Assembly (NCBI RefSeq): GCF_030066995.1 | Contig: NZ_JASJAP010000002.1 | Span: 1-64,000 of the forward strand | Direction of reading: 5' to 3' | Length of the DNA: 64,000 nt | Source of the DNA: Erythrobacter sp. | GTDB taxonomy: Bacteria > Pseudomonadota > Alphaproteobacteria > Sphingomonadales > Sphingomonadaceae | Shown: positions 39,288 to 47,417 of the stretch, piece by piece | Numbering within the stretch: position 1 is the stretch's first letter | How the letters are laid out: each line of letters begins with the position of its first letter | Made by a program: the position numbers and the translations under genes | Notes under the pieces: generated by a model | Databases searched by the model: none | What the model saw: the letters and a program-made list of their open reading frames with translations, nothing else | What the model was told of the DNA's origin: nothing

Positions 39288-39916
39288 GTTTGACCGATCA
39301 ACAGATTGCACGCGCGGCTGCGATATCGGCGGCGACGCTGCACGAGGCTGCGGGGCGCAAAGGCGCTTTGCCCTCCACGCTCAAGCCGGTAGCCCCGGAG
39401 ATGAAGCTGTGCGGGCGCGCCTTTCCCGCGCATGGGCCGGCGAAGGACAATCTCTGGCTCCACCGCGCGATCTACGCTGCGCAGCCCGGCGATGTGATCC
39501 TGTTCGATCCGCAAGGCGCACATGAAGCGGGCTATTGGGGCGAAGTCATGACCGAAGCGGCCAAGGCGCGCGGGCTTGCCGGCCTCGTCATCAATGGCGG
39601 GATCCGCGATGCCGCGCGGCTCGCCGAGATTGGCTGGCCGGTGTTCAGCGCCAATGTCTGTCTGGCGGGGACGGGCAAGGACCAACAGGGGCGCGGCAGT
39701 CTGGGCGATCCGCTGTTCTTCGGAGACGTGCTGGTGAAACGCGGCGATCTTGTGCTGGGCGATAGCGACGGGATCGTGGCGCTGCCTTCCGAGGGGATCG
39801 ATGCCGCGCTCAGCTCGAGCGAAGCGCGCGACGCGGCGGAAGTCGATCAGATCGCACGGCTGCGCGCAGGGGAGCGCACGCTCGACCTGTTCGGGCTCGG
39901 CGAACTGCCCTCCTGA
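39284..39916 (+). CDS. RraA-fold protein 3 (E-x20-R-D variant)
   Basis: 210 aa from GTG 39284, overlapping the previous gene as GTGA. Third tandem homologue. The position of the metal-binding Asp is Glu (G-E-V-M), and the usual VIDG is VINGGIRD, so a conserved Asp before the R-D motif is Asn. The N-terminus (A-I-S-A-A-T-L-H-E-A-A-G-R) matches the family. It may be an aldolase with another substrate or a non-catalytic partner. Last gene of the operon, convergent with the Rieske gene 16 bp later. Confidence 0.8.
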   Translation: MSLTDQQIARAAAISAATLHEAAGRKGALPSTLKPVAPEMKLCGRAFPAHGPAKDNLWLHRAIYAAQPGDVILFDPQGAHEAGYWGEVMTEAAKARGLAGLVINGGIRDAARLAEIGWPVFSANVCLAGTGKDQQGRGSLGDPLFFGDVLVKRGDLVLGDSDGIVALPSEGIDAALSSSEARDAAEVDQIARLRAGERTLDLFGLGELPS

Positions 39917-39932
39917 CCCGCTGCTTTGCCGT

Positions 39933-41258
39933 TCATTCCACGCCTGCGATAACCGGCTTGCCCGCCCGCTCGATCGGGCCAATGCCGGGCGACCATTCTT
40001 CGCGATAGGCGTTGTAGGCTTCGAGCCAGTCGGCGCCTTCGGGGCGCAGCATGTTGCCGGAGCGTATGGCGCTGAAGCGCTCGGGCGACAGGGCCGAGGC
40101 CCCTTTCGCACCATCATCCGCCAAAGCGCGCGCTTCGCGCAAAAGACGGCGGCGGCAGATCGCGATCATCCGGTCGCTCGATCCCAGATGCTCGCGCGTG
40201 CGATCCTGGATCGGCCCCATGCTCTCGGTGATCGCCTGATCCTGAAGCGGAATGCCATCGATGCCGGTGTAATTGGCTCGCGATCGGTCCATGCCGTAAT
40301 CGTTGGCGGCGTTCTGCTTGACCCGCCACCGGCCCAGCCAATCGCTGGTGTTGGGGAGGTAATCCCAGCCGATCGTCCCGCCCGGCATCGGCTTGCCATC
40401 GGCGTCGCGGGTCAGCGGTACGTCGCCATGCCTAAGCTCGATCAGCCAGACATGATGATCGTCCGCCGGAACCCAGGCGCGCAAATGCGCCGCGCCACTG
40501 TCAAGCTGGAACGGCGGCGTCATGGCATAGAATGGCAGGATGAACTGCCCGATCCGGTGGTAGGTCTCGGTCGGGCTGCCCTGACGATAGGCGTCGTAGA
40601 GCGCGCCGTAGTCGGTCTCGACGACCTCATAGCGCGGCGCGAGATCGAGCTGGCGGTAATAGTTGATCGAGCCCTTCGGAAAGGTGTCGGCCGGGATACC
40701 GCCCAGATGCAGAAAGCCGACATGGCAGGTGTCGATATCGCCTTCGAGCGCCTGTAGCCAATTGCACTCGCGCAAGGTGATGCTGGCGACGCATTCCTCC
40801 GCCGGGCGCTGATTGACGTCGAATTGCGGAAAGGGCGGCGGTGTTTCCTCGTCACCCAGATAGAGCCAGACGAGCCCACCGACTTCGTGGACGCGCGCTG
40901 CGGCGAGCTTCAGCCGCTTGGCAAAGGCGCGGCCATCGGGCTCGGATGGAATGTCGACGCATTGCCCGGTCACGTCATATTTCCAGCCGTGATAGACGCA
41001 GCGGATGCCCTCCTCTTCATTGCGCCCAAAAAAGAGCGAGGCGCAGCGATGCGCGCACAGATGATCGACGACGCCGACCGCGCCCGACTCGGTTCGGAAC
41101 GCCACCCAGCGCTCTCCGAGCACCTGCAGGCGGACCGGCGCGCCGCCCGCTTCGAGCTCGGACGACAGCATCGCCGGGAACCAGAACTGCCGCATATATG
41201 TGCCCATCGGTGTGCCGGGTCCGGTGCGGGTGAGCAGCTCATTGTCGATTGCATGCAT
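39933..41258 (-). CDS. Rieske non-heme iron aromatic oxygenase, large subunit
   Basis: 441 aa. N-terminal Rieske centre: C-A-H-R-C (CxH) and CVYHGW (CxxH), residues about 67-90. The catalytic domain has D-I-D-T-C-H-V-G-F-L-H-L, with the Asp bridge and iron-ligand histidines. Similar proteins are phthalate 4,5-dioxygenase-type oxygenases and aromatic O-demethylases such as those acting on lignin dimers. No ferredoxin or reductase gene is adjacent, so electron donors must come from elsewhere. It lies 41 bp after the AraD1 gene on the same strand and may be co-transcribed. It could supply the catechol for the LigB-like enzyme. Confidence 0.87.
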   Translation of the reverse strand: MHAIDNELLTRTGPGTPMGTYMRQFWFPAMLSSELEAGGAPVRLQVLGERWVAFRTESGAVGVVDHLCAHRCASLFFGRNEEEGIRCVYHGWKYDVTGQCVDIPSEPDGRAFAKRLKLAAARVHEVGGLVWLYLGDEETPPPFPQFDVNQRPAEECVASITLRECNWLQALEGDIDTCHVGFLHLGGIPADTFPKGSINYYRQLDLAPRYEVVETDYGALYDAYRQGSPTETYHRIGQFILPFYAMTPPFQLDSGAAHLRAWVPADDHHVWLIELRHGDVPLTRDADGKPMPGGTIGWDYLPNTSDWLGRWRVKQNAANDYGMDRSRANYTGIDGIPLQDQAITESMGPIQDRTREHLGSSDRMIAICRRRLLREARALADDGAKGASALSPERFSAIRSGNMLRPEGADWLEAYNAYREEWSPGIGPIERAGKPVIAGVE

Positions 41259-41299
41259 GGTTAAGTACCTCTCCCGTGTCTTTCAGTCGCTTTGGGCCC

Positions 41300-42286
41300 T
41301 TATAGGGATCGCACCGCGCCGGGCCGATATCCGCTGGCGCTCGCGGTCAGCGTGTTGCGCAGCGCGGGGCCGTATTCATCGGCGCTGATCTCGAAACGAT
41401 CACCGGGCTGCGTCCTGAATCCATCCGCAAAGCTTAGCGTCGCCGTGCCCAGGAAATGGACGTGGACGTCCCCCGGACGTCGGAATGCGGGGTATTTGAA
41501 ATGGTGATACTCAATGTTTTCAAGGCTGTGGCACATACGCGCCTCGCCGCTTTCGAACGGCTTTTCCCACGCCACAGCCCCGTCGCGATGGATCGCGCAG
41601 CGGCCATCGACCTCTTGCGGCAGATCGCCAAGGCGAATCGCGGGGCCGATCGAGAACTGGCGGAGTTTGGAGTGCGCCAGCCAGAGGTAGTTACCCTTCT
41701 CGATCACATGGTCGGAATATTCGTTCGCCAGCGCCGATCCGATCCGGCGCGGTGTCCCTTGATCATCGATCAGATAAATCACCGCAATTTCAGGCTCTTC
41801 ACCGCCGTCCGCGGCGTAATCGGGCAGATTGAGCGCGCCGCCCGGTGCGACCAAGGACTGCCCGTCACCCTTATAGAACCATTCGGGCGCCGCGCCGACT
41901 TCGCCTGCCGCTGGCCACCCGTCTTCCAGCCCAAGCCGGAACATGCGCGCCGAATCGGTTTCGCCTTGCGCGGCCTGCTTGTGCATGGCGTCGCGTCCCG
42001 AGGCGCTGCCCATATGGGTGAGACCGGTGCCCGAAGCGATCAATCGGGCGGGGTCCGGATGCAGGATGGGCGGCAGCAAACCGCGATCCGCTTCAAGCTG
42101 CGAATAGGAAAGGCTCGTCTTGCCCGCACCACCGCGCACAAGATCGGCGAGCGGTTTGCCATCGGCAACCGCCCTTTGCGCCAGCGCATAGAGGCCGCCT
42201 TCGACGTCGAGCGGTCGCACCTCGTCACCATCGAGCAGGCCTAGCGCCAGCCCTTCGCCGCGATCGAACTGGATCAGCAAGGTCAC
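41300..42286 (-). CDS. AraD1/GguC-family 2-keto-3-deoxy-L-arabonate dehydratase (FAH fold)
   Basis: 328 aa from GTG 42286, which overlaps the SMP-30 stop as GTGA; the open frame continues upstream for about 268 codons, but that is the antisense-frame shadow of SMP-30. The stretches SGTGLTHMGSASGRDAMHK, PEWFYKGDG, DGGEEPEIAVIYLI and NYLWLAHSKLR are hallmarks of the AraD1/GguC group, with Glu metal ligands in EEPE. It converts 2-keto-3-deoxy-L-arabonate to ketoglutarate semialdehyde. The lactonase and dehydratase upstream complete the oxidative L-arabinose pathway, and the semialdehyde dehydrogenase is at 25529. Confidence 0.88.
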   Translation of the reverse strand: MTLLIQFDRGEGLALGLLDGDEVRPLDVEGGLYALAQRAVADGKPLADLVRGGAGKTSLSYSQLEADRGLLPPILHPDPARLIASGTGLTHMGSASGRDAMHKQAAQGETDSARMFRLGLEDGWPAAGEVGAAPEWFYKGDGQSLVAPGGALNLPDYAADGGEEPEIAVIYLIDDQGTPRRIGSALANEYSDHVIEKGNYLWLAHSKLRQFSIGPAIRLGDLPQEVDGRCAIHRDGAVAWEKPFESGEARMCHSLENIEYHHFKYPAFRRPGDVHVHFLGTATLSFADGFRTQPGDRFEISADEYGPALRNTLTASASGYRPGAVRSL

Positions 42287-43176
42287 GCGATCATCCCTTC
42301 CCCGAACCGCGCGGGAGGCAGACCCGTACAATCGGTTTCGAACACGAACAGCGATCCCGCCTGCGGCTCGCGTGCAAGCGCGTCTTCGGTCATGCCTTCC
42401 CTGGCGGACGTAACGATAAGCAGGTTCATCCGAGGGCCGCCAAACACCGGGCAGGTGCATTGCTTCGTCGGTACGGCGATCCGCGCCAGAAGCGCGCCAT
42501 TGGGGTCGCGAACATGGATCTCGCCCGCACCCCAAACGGCGTTCCAAACGCGCCCTTCGGCGTCTGTTACGGCGCCGTCGGGTGCTCCCTCGGGCAGCGA
42601 ACAGAACAGTGCCGCCTCGCCAAACGTCCCGGCTGCGATGTCGAAGGGATAACGATGGATGGCCGCTTGAACCGAATCCGCGAAATAGACGGTCGCACCA
42701 TCCCGGCTCCAACACAGCGCGTTGGGAACGCCGATGCCGGTGCGGTGCTCGCGAAGGCCCTCGTCCGCATCGATGCTGTACAACACACCCAAGCCCTGCT
42801 TTCCTTGCGGATCGGCCATCGTCCCTGCCCAGAAACGCCCATCGGGGCCGACGCGCCCGTCGTTGAAGCGCATATCGGCGCGTCCCAGAAGCGGACGCTC
42901 GATCCACTCGACCCGGCCTGCTTCCGGATCGAGCCACGCAAAGCCTGTCTGGAAGGCGCCGATCAAGCGCCCGTCGCCCGGCGCTGAAAACCCGAAGCTG
43001 CCGAGCTTCTCGGGCAGCGCAATGGTGCGGTGCTCGCGCGTCTGCCAATCGATGCGGTGCAACCGTGATCCCTGAATATCGGTCCACCACAGCGACCGAT
43101 CCTCGGGCCGCCAGGCGACGCCCTCGCCCAGTTCGTCACCGGCATCGATCGTCTCGATCAGACGCGCCTCGACCAT
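42283..43176 (-). CDS. SMP-30/gluconolactonase family sugar lactonase
   Basis: 297 aa. Six-bladed propeller lactonase: early metal ligand Glu in GEGVAW, R-P-E-D-R-S-L-W-W-T-D-I, then NDGRVGPDGRFWAGTM (Asn/Asp ligands), G-V-P-N-A-L-C-W-S-R-D-G and FADS. It would open the aldonolactone (L-arabinolactone or a related pentonolactone) made by an NAD-dependent sugar dehydrogenase. It overlaps the dehydratase by TGATG and AraD1 by GTGA, so the three products are made together. No pentose dehydrogenase gene is in this operon; the aldose dehydrogenase at 14787 or a gene outside the window may supply it. Confidence 0.88.
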   Translation of the reverse strand: MVEARLIETIDAGDELGEGVAWRPEDRSLWWTDIQGSRLHRIDWQTREHRTIALPEKLGSFGFSAPGDGRLIGAFQTGFAWLDPEAGRVEWIERPLLGRADMRFNDGRVGPDGRFWAGTMADPQGKQGLGVLYSIDADEGLREHRTGIGVPNALCWSRDGATVYFADSVQAAIHRYPFDIAAGTFGEAALFCSLPEGAPDGAVTDAEGRVWNAVWGAGEIHVRDPNGALLARIAVPTKQCTCPVFGGPRMNLLIVTSAREGMTEDALAREPQAGSLFVFETDCTGLPPARFGEGMIA

Positions 43177-44888
43177 CAGTGGTTTTCCCGGGGCACGGCT
43201 GCTCCGCGACAGCCGACGAGGAAATCGAGATCGACACCGCGATCGGCCTGCTGGACATGGTCGATGTAGAGCTGCTGGTATCCACCCTCAAATGGGGGTG
43301 AAGGCGGCGACCACGAGGCGCGGCGACGTTTCAACTCGTTTGCGTCGACTTCCAACTCGAGGGTGCGCGCCTCGACATCGAGCGCGATCATGTCGCCGCT
43401 GCGGACCAGGGCAAGCGGTCCTCCGGCAGCCGCTTCCGGTGCGACGTGCAGCACGACCGTGCCATACGCGGTCCCGCTCATCCGCGCGTCGGAAATGCGC
43501 ACCATGTCGCGCACGCCCGCTTCGAGCAGCTTGCGCGGCAGCGCCATGTTGCCGACCTCGGCCATGCCGGGATAGCCGCGCGGCCCGCAATTCTTGAGCA
43601 CGAGCACCGATTGCGGCGTCACGTTGAGATCGGGGTGGTCGATCCGGGCTTTGTAGTCCTCGATATCCTCGAACACGACCGCAGGGCCGCGATGCCGCAT
43701 CAGTTCCGGGGACGCCGCCGAGGGTTTGAGCACGGCCCCTTGGGGCGCAAGGTTCCCCCGTAGAACCGCGATGCCGCCATGGTCGCGCACCGGATTGTCG
43801 AACCTCCGGATAACGTCCCTGTTCCAGCACGGCGCGTCCCTGTAATTCTCGCCCAGCGACCGCCCGGTGACCGTCAGCGCGTCGCGGTCCAGCCGATCGC
43901 CCAGCTCGGCGATCACCGCCGGGACCCCGCCTGCATAGTGGAAGTCCTCCATCAAAAAGCGGCCCGATGGCATCAGGTCGACCAGACAGGGAATGTCGCG
44001 GCCACAACGATCCCAATCGTCCAGAGCGATGTCGACGCCCACGCGTCCAGCGATAGCGAGGAGATGCAGCACCGCGTTGGTCGAGCCGCCCACCGCGCCA
44101 TTCACCCGGATCGCGTTCTCGAACGCTTCGCGCGTCAGAATTGCGCTGGGACGCAAATCCTCATGCGCCATCTTCACGATGCGCCGCCCGGTCATCTGCG
44201 CAAGGGTGTTGCGATGCGAATCCGCCGCCGGAATGGCCGCGTTCGAGGGCAGCGCCATACCCAGCGCCTCCATCATCGTCGCCATTGTCGAGGCGGTGCC
44301 CATCGTCATGCAATGCCCCGCCGAACGGTGCATGCCCGCCTCTGCGGCGAAGAATTCCTCTTCGCTCATCGCGCCGCCGCGCACATCCTCGGACATCTTC
44401 CAGACATCGGTGCCAGAGCCCAAAGTCCGCCCGCGAAACCGGCCCGACAGCATCGGCCCGCCCGACAGCACGATGGTGGGCAAATCGCAGCTCGCCGCGC
44501 CCATCAACAGCGCGGGCGTGGTCTTGTCGCATCCGGTCATCAACACCACCGCATCGATCGGATTGGCGCGAATCGATTCCTCAACATCCATGCTGGCGAG
44601 ATTGCGGAACAGCATGGCGGTGGGCCTGAGATTGGTCTCCCCCAGCGACATGACCGGGAATTCGAGCGGCAATCCGCCCGCCTGCCACACACCGATCTTC
44701 ACCTTCTCAGCCAGTTCACGGAAATGGCTGTTGCAGGGAGTTAACTCACTGAAGGTGTTGCATATCCCGATAACGGGCCGCCCATCGAAGCTGTCATGCG
44801 GCAGCCCCCTGTTCTTCATCCAGCTGCGATGCATGAAGCCATCGCGGTCCTTGCCGCCGAACCATTCCTGAGATCTGAACTTGCGCAC
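43176..44888 (-). CDS. IlvD/Edd family sugar-acid dehydratase, probable L-arabonate dehydratase
   Basis: 570 aa. Iron-sulfur ligand cysteines in GICNTFSELTPCN, TGCDKTTPA and GHCMTMGTAST; C-terminal ARMSGTAYGTVVLHVAPE and GGPLALVRSGD are standard. The opening RSQEWFGGKDRDGFMHRSWMK is typical of the pentonate dehydratase branch rather than dihydroxyacid dehydratase or Edd. It dehydrates L-arabonate (or D-xylonate) to the 2-keto-3-deoxy acid. First gene of the operon with the SMP-30 and AraD1 genes; divergent from the MFS gene with an ACGTCTGA palindrome between them. Confidence 0.9.
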   Translation of the reverse strand: MRKFRSQEWFGGKDRDGFMHRSWMKNRGLPHDSFDGRPVIGICNTFSELTPCNSHFRELAEKVKIGVWQAGGLPLEFPVMSLGETNLRPTAMLFRNLASMDVEESIRANPIDAVVLMTGCDKTTPALLMGAASCDLPTIVLSGGPMLSGRFRGRTLGSGTDVWKMSEDVRGGAMSEEEFFAAEAGMHRSAGHCMTMGTASTMATMMEALGMALPSNAAIPAADSHRNTLAQMTGRRIVKMAHEDLRPSAILTREAFENAIRVNGAVGGSTNAVLHLLAIAGRVGVDIALDDWDRCGRDIPCLVDLMPSGRFLMEDFHYAGGVPAVIAELGDRLDRDALTVTGRSLGENYRDAPCWNRDVIRRFDNPVRDHGGIAVLRGNLAPQGAVLKPSAASPELMRHRGPAVVFEDIEDYKARIDHPDLNVTPQSVLVLKNCGPRGYPGMAEVGNMALPRKLLEAGVRDMVRISDARMSGTAYGTVVLHVAPEAAAGGPLALVRSGDMIALDVEARTLELEVDANELKRRRASWSPPSPPFEGGYQQLYIDHVQQADRGVDLDFLVGCRGAAVPRENH

Positions 44889-44920
44889 GCGCCCTCACCC
44901 TACCATCGCCCAAAATTAGG

Positions 44921-44937
44921 AATACGTCTGACGAATT
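44921..44937. promoter_or_regulatory. ACGTCTGA operator, site B, near-perfect palindrome AATACGTCTGACGAATT
   Basis: 17 bp in which seven of eight base pairs around the central T are symmetric. It lies 33 bp upstream of the arabonate dehydratase start and 81 bp upstream of the MFS start. Together with CAAAATT at 44911-44917 it has the same spacing as site A. Fits a GntR- or MarR-type dimer site. Confidence 0.6.
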
Positions 44938-45017
44938 GTGTTTGGCAAGGGTCTGCGATATTGCAGCCAAAAGACGCGCGGCCTCACCGGTCGCGCCGGG
45001 GGGAACGGGAGAGACCC

Positions 45018-46352
45018 TTGGCAGACACATCGAACAGCGCGGACGCGGGGCGGGCCAAGGGCGCGCGCGCGCTGAAAACCGAATGGGTAATGGTCGGCGT
45101 CGGCTTTCTCTCCCTGCTTTTCACCTTCTCGGCATCCGCCTCGGTCCTGCCGCTGCTCTACAGTCCGATGATCGACGAGTTCGGCTGGACCCGCACCGAA
45201 GCCACAGTCGCGTTCACCTATGGCAACTTCGTCAGCATGGCGCTTTCGCTGCTGGTGATCGGGCCGCTTATCGACCGGATCGGCGCGCGCACCGTGGTGA
45301 TCGGAGCGGTTGCGCTCACGGGTGTAGCAATGGTCAGCTTCCTCGCGATCAGCGGCTGGTGGAGCTATGCGCTGCTGGCGACCTTGAACCATGGCACGGC
45401 CACGGTGGTGCTGATCGGGCTGAAGGTGCTGGTGTCGCGCTGGTTCACGGGCAATCAAGGATTTGCGCTCGGGATCATGATCGCAGGCACAGGCGTAGGC
45501 GGCGTCATCCTGCCGCTCACGGTGCAACCGCTGATCGCGGAACTGGGCTGGCGGGCGGCCTATGCCTCGCTCACACTGGGGATCTGGCTCATCGTCCTGC
45601 CCCTTCTGCTGTTCGTCGCGCGCGAGGAGCCGAGCGAGGGGGAACTGGCCGAACAGATCGGCAATGCGAAGGCAGCGCCCGATGTGCTGGCCTTTCTCAA
45701 CAAGCCGTTCTCTGCGCGCGAGGCCGTGCGCACGCGAACATTCTGGTTCGTTGCCATCAGCCTCTATCTGGCCGCCGCGGTCGATATGGGCGTGCTCCAG
45801 CACACCGCCCTGTTTCTCGAACGCGACAAGGGATTGGGGGCGGAAGCGGCGGCTCTGGGCGTCGCCGGGACGTTTGCGCTGTCAATTTTCTCCAAAATCG
45901 CCGCCGGATGGTTTTACGACAAGACATCGCTGAAAGGGATTTCGCTCAACTACCTGCTGGTCGGGATCGCCGCTGTGATGGCATTGGGCGTTACGGGTGC
46001 CGCGACCGTCACCGCCTTCATCATGGTGCGCGGTATCGCCCATGGCGGGATCATCGCCGACAGCCCGGTCTTGGCCAAGCATGTCTATGGCCACCGCGCG
46101 ATGAACCGTGTGCTGCCCATCCTGACCGGCATGACCACGGCCGGTTTCGCGACCGGCCCGCTTGCGCTGGCCGCGATTCACGATGAAACCGGAAGCTATG
46201 CTTTGGGCTTCATGATGTTCGGCGCAGCCGGTGCAATCGCGGCTGCCATGCTCTGGCCCGTGCGGCCAACCTATCGCGAGTTGCTACGCAAACACGCAGC
46301 GGACATTGACGGGTTGAAACAGGCAGTGCAAACAAGAACGACGTCTGATTAA
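45018..46352 (+). CDS. MFS transporter, monocarboxylate/aromatic acid type
   Basis: 444 aa from TTG 45018, preceded by GGGAGAGA; the open frame runs further upstream through the operator, which is rejected. Twelve hydrophobic segments. S-P-M-I-D-E-F-G-W-T-R-T-E near the first helix and VIGPLIDRIGARTVV (A-loop) resemble the OFA/monocarboxylate branch of MFS that carries organic and aromatic acids. Directly upstream of gentisate dioxygenase, so a hydroxybenzoate is a reasonable substrate; divergence from the arabonate dehydratase also allows a sugar acid. Confidence 0.85.
   Translation: MADTSNSADAGRAKGARALKTEWVMVGVGFLSLLFTFSASASVLPLLYSPMIDEFGWTRTEATVAFTYGNFVSMALSLLVIGPLIDRIGARTVVIGAVALTGVAMVSFLAISGWWSYALLATLNHGTATVVLIGLKVLVSRWFTGNQGFALGIMIAGTGVGGVILPLTVQPLIAELGWRAAYASLTLGIWLIVLPLLLFVAREEPSEGELAEQIGNAKAAPDVLAFLNKPFSAREAVRTRTFWFVAISLYLAAAVDMGVLQHTALFLERDKGLGAEAAALGVAGTFALSIFSKIAAGWFYDKTSLKGISLNYLLVGIAAVMALGVTGAATVTAFIMVRGIAHGGIIADSPVLAKHVYGHRAMNRVLPILTGMTTAGFATGPLALAAIHDETGSYALGFMMFGAAGAIAAAMLWPVRPTYRELLRKHAADIDGLKQAVQTRTTSD
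46341..46348 (+). promoter_or_regulatory. ACGTCTGA motif, site C, before gentisate dioxygenase
   Basis: The core lies in the last codons of the MFS gene, 22 bp before the gentisate dioxygenase start. The context GTGCAAA-N8-ACGTCTGATTAATT resembles site A (GTGCAAA-N9). It may be an internal operator or partly a chance match, as it is constrained by coding sequence. Confidence 0.35.
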
Positions 46353-46370
46353 TTTGACGGATCGGTAGAG

Positions 46371-47417
46371 ATGGACAAGGCAGCGCTCGGCGCGTTCTAC
46401 GATCGCATTGCAAAGCAGGATATGGCCCCGCTGTGGGAAAGCCTGCATGTGCTTGTATCGCAGGAACCAGCCACCCCGGTCGCTCCGGTCCACTGGTCGT
46501 ATAGCGAGGCGATCCGTCCCGCGCTGATGGAGTCGGGAAACCTGATCACCGCCGAGGAGGCGGAGCGGCGCGTCCTCATCCTCGAAAATCCCGGCCTCAA
46601 GGGGCAGGGCGCGGCCACGAACAGCCTTTATGCAGGGATGCAGCTGCTCCTGCCCGGCGAAGTCGCGCCGTGCCATCGCCACACGCAGACGGCGCTGCGG
46701 TTCGTGATCGAGGGCGAAGGGGCTTACACCTCGGTGGATGGAGAGCGCACGCCCATGTCTCCGGGCGACATGGTGATCACGCCGCAATGGACTTGGCACG
46801 ATCACGGCAATGAAACCGATCGGCCGATGGTCTGGCTCGACGGTCTCGATATCCCCATGGTTCGCTTCTTCGGCTCCAGCTTTGCGCAAGGCGGAAATAC
46901 CGCGCAGCAGCCGATATCCCGGCCCGTGGGCGACAGTCGGGCGCGGTTTGCCAGCAATTTGTTGCCCCATGGGTGGGAGCGCTCGCGTGCCGGCTCGCCG
47001 ATCTTCAATTACCGCTACGCCGACACGCGGCCAGCGCTGGCCACACTCGCACGAAACGATACGCCCGATCCGCATTTCGGGCACCGGATGCGCTATATCG
47101 ATCCGACCACGGGCGGTGACGCCATGCCGACCATGGCGGCGGCGATCCAATTGCTGCCGCAAGGGTTCGAGACGCGGCCAACCCGCTCGACCGATGCGAC
47201 GATCTTCGTCGTGGTCGAAGGTGAAGGCGAAAGCCGGATCGGCGATGAAACATTCGCCTGGCAACCCCACGACGTGTTCGTCGCGCCGAGCTGGGCATGG
47301 CGCTCCCATTCGGCGAAATCCGAAGCCGTGCTGTTCAGTTTTTCGGACGCTGGCGTGCAGCGTCATTGCGGGCTGTGGCGACAGGAACTCGCGAACCCGG
47401 ACAAGGAGAACGTATGA
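46371..47417 (+). CDS. Gentisate 1,2-dioxygenase (bicupin)
   Basis: 348 aa. Two cupin domains: the first with LLPGEVAPCHRHTQTALRFVIEGEG (His-x-His iron ligands) and MVITPQWTWHDHGN (third His), the second around VVVEGEGESRIGD and VAPSWAWRSH, where the metal site is degenerate as usual. W-E-S-L-H near the N-terminus is a family signature. The enzyme opens gentisate to maleylpyruvate. The next gene, overlapping by ATGA, encodes the fumarylpyruvate hydrolase, and the isomerase is at 26979. Confidence 0.92.
   Translation: MDKAALGAFYDRIAKQDMAPLWESLHVLVSQEPATPVAPVHWSYSEAIRPALMESGNLITAEEAERRVLILENPGLKGQGAATNSLYAGMQLLLPGEVAPCHRHTQTALRFVIEGEGAYTSVDGERTPMSPGDMVITPQWTWHDHGNETDRPMVWLDGLDIPMVRFFGSSFAQGGNTAQQPISRPVGDSRARFASNLLPHGWERSRAGSPIFNYRYADTRPALATLARNDTPDPHFGHRMRYIDPTTGGDAMPTMAAAIQLLPQGFETRPTRSTDATIFVVVEGEGESRIGDETFAWQPHDVFVAPSWAWRSHSAKSEAVLFSFSDAGVQRHCGLWRQELANPDKENV

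Noticed and set aside
42287..43090. 268-codon N-terminal extension of the AraD1 protein
   Set aside because: It is a shadow frame of the SMP-30 lactonase; AraD1 proteins normally start near the GTG at 42286.
44796..45017. N-terminal extension of the MFS transporter into the dehydratase gene
   Set aside because: It would overlap the divergent dehydratase gene and cross the operator; TTG 45018 has a good ribosome-binding site and a normal MFS N-terminus.
46284..47366. 360-codon minus-strand frame opposite gentisate dioxygenase
   Set aside because: Shadow of a GC-rich gene; the plus strand carries all bicupin motifs.
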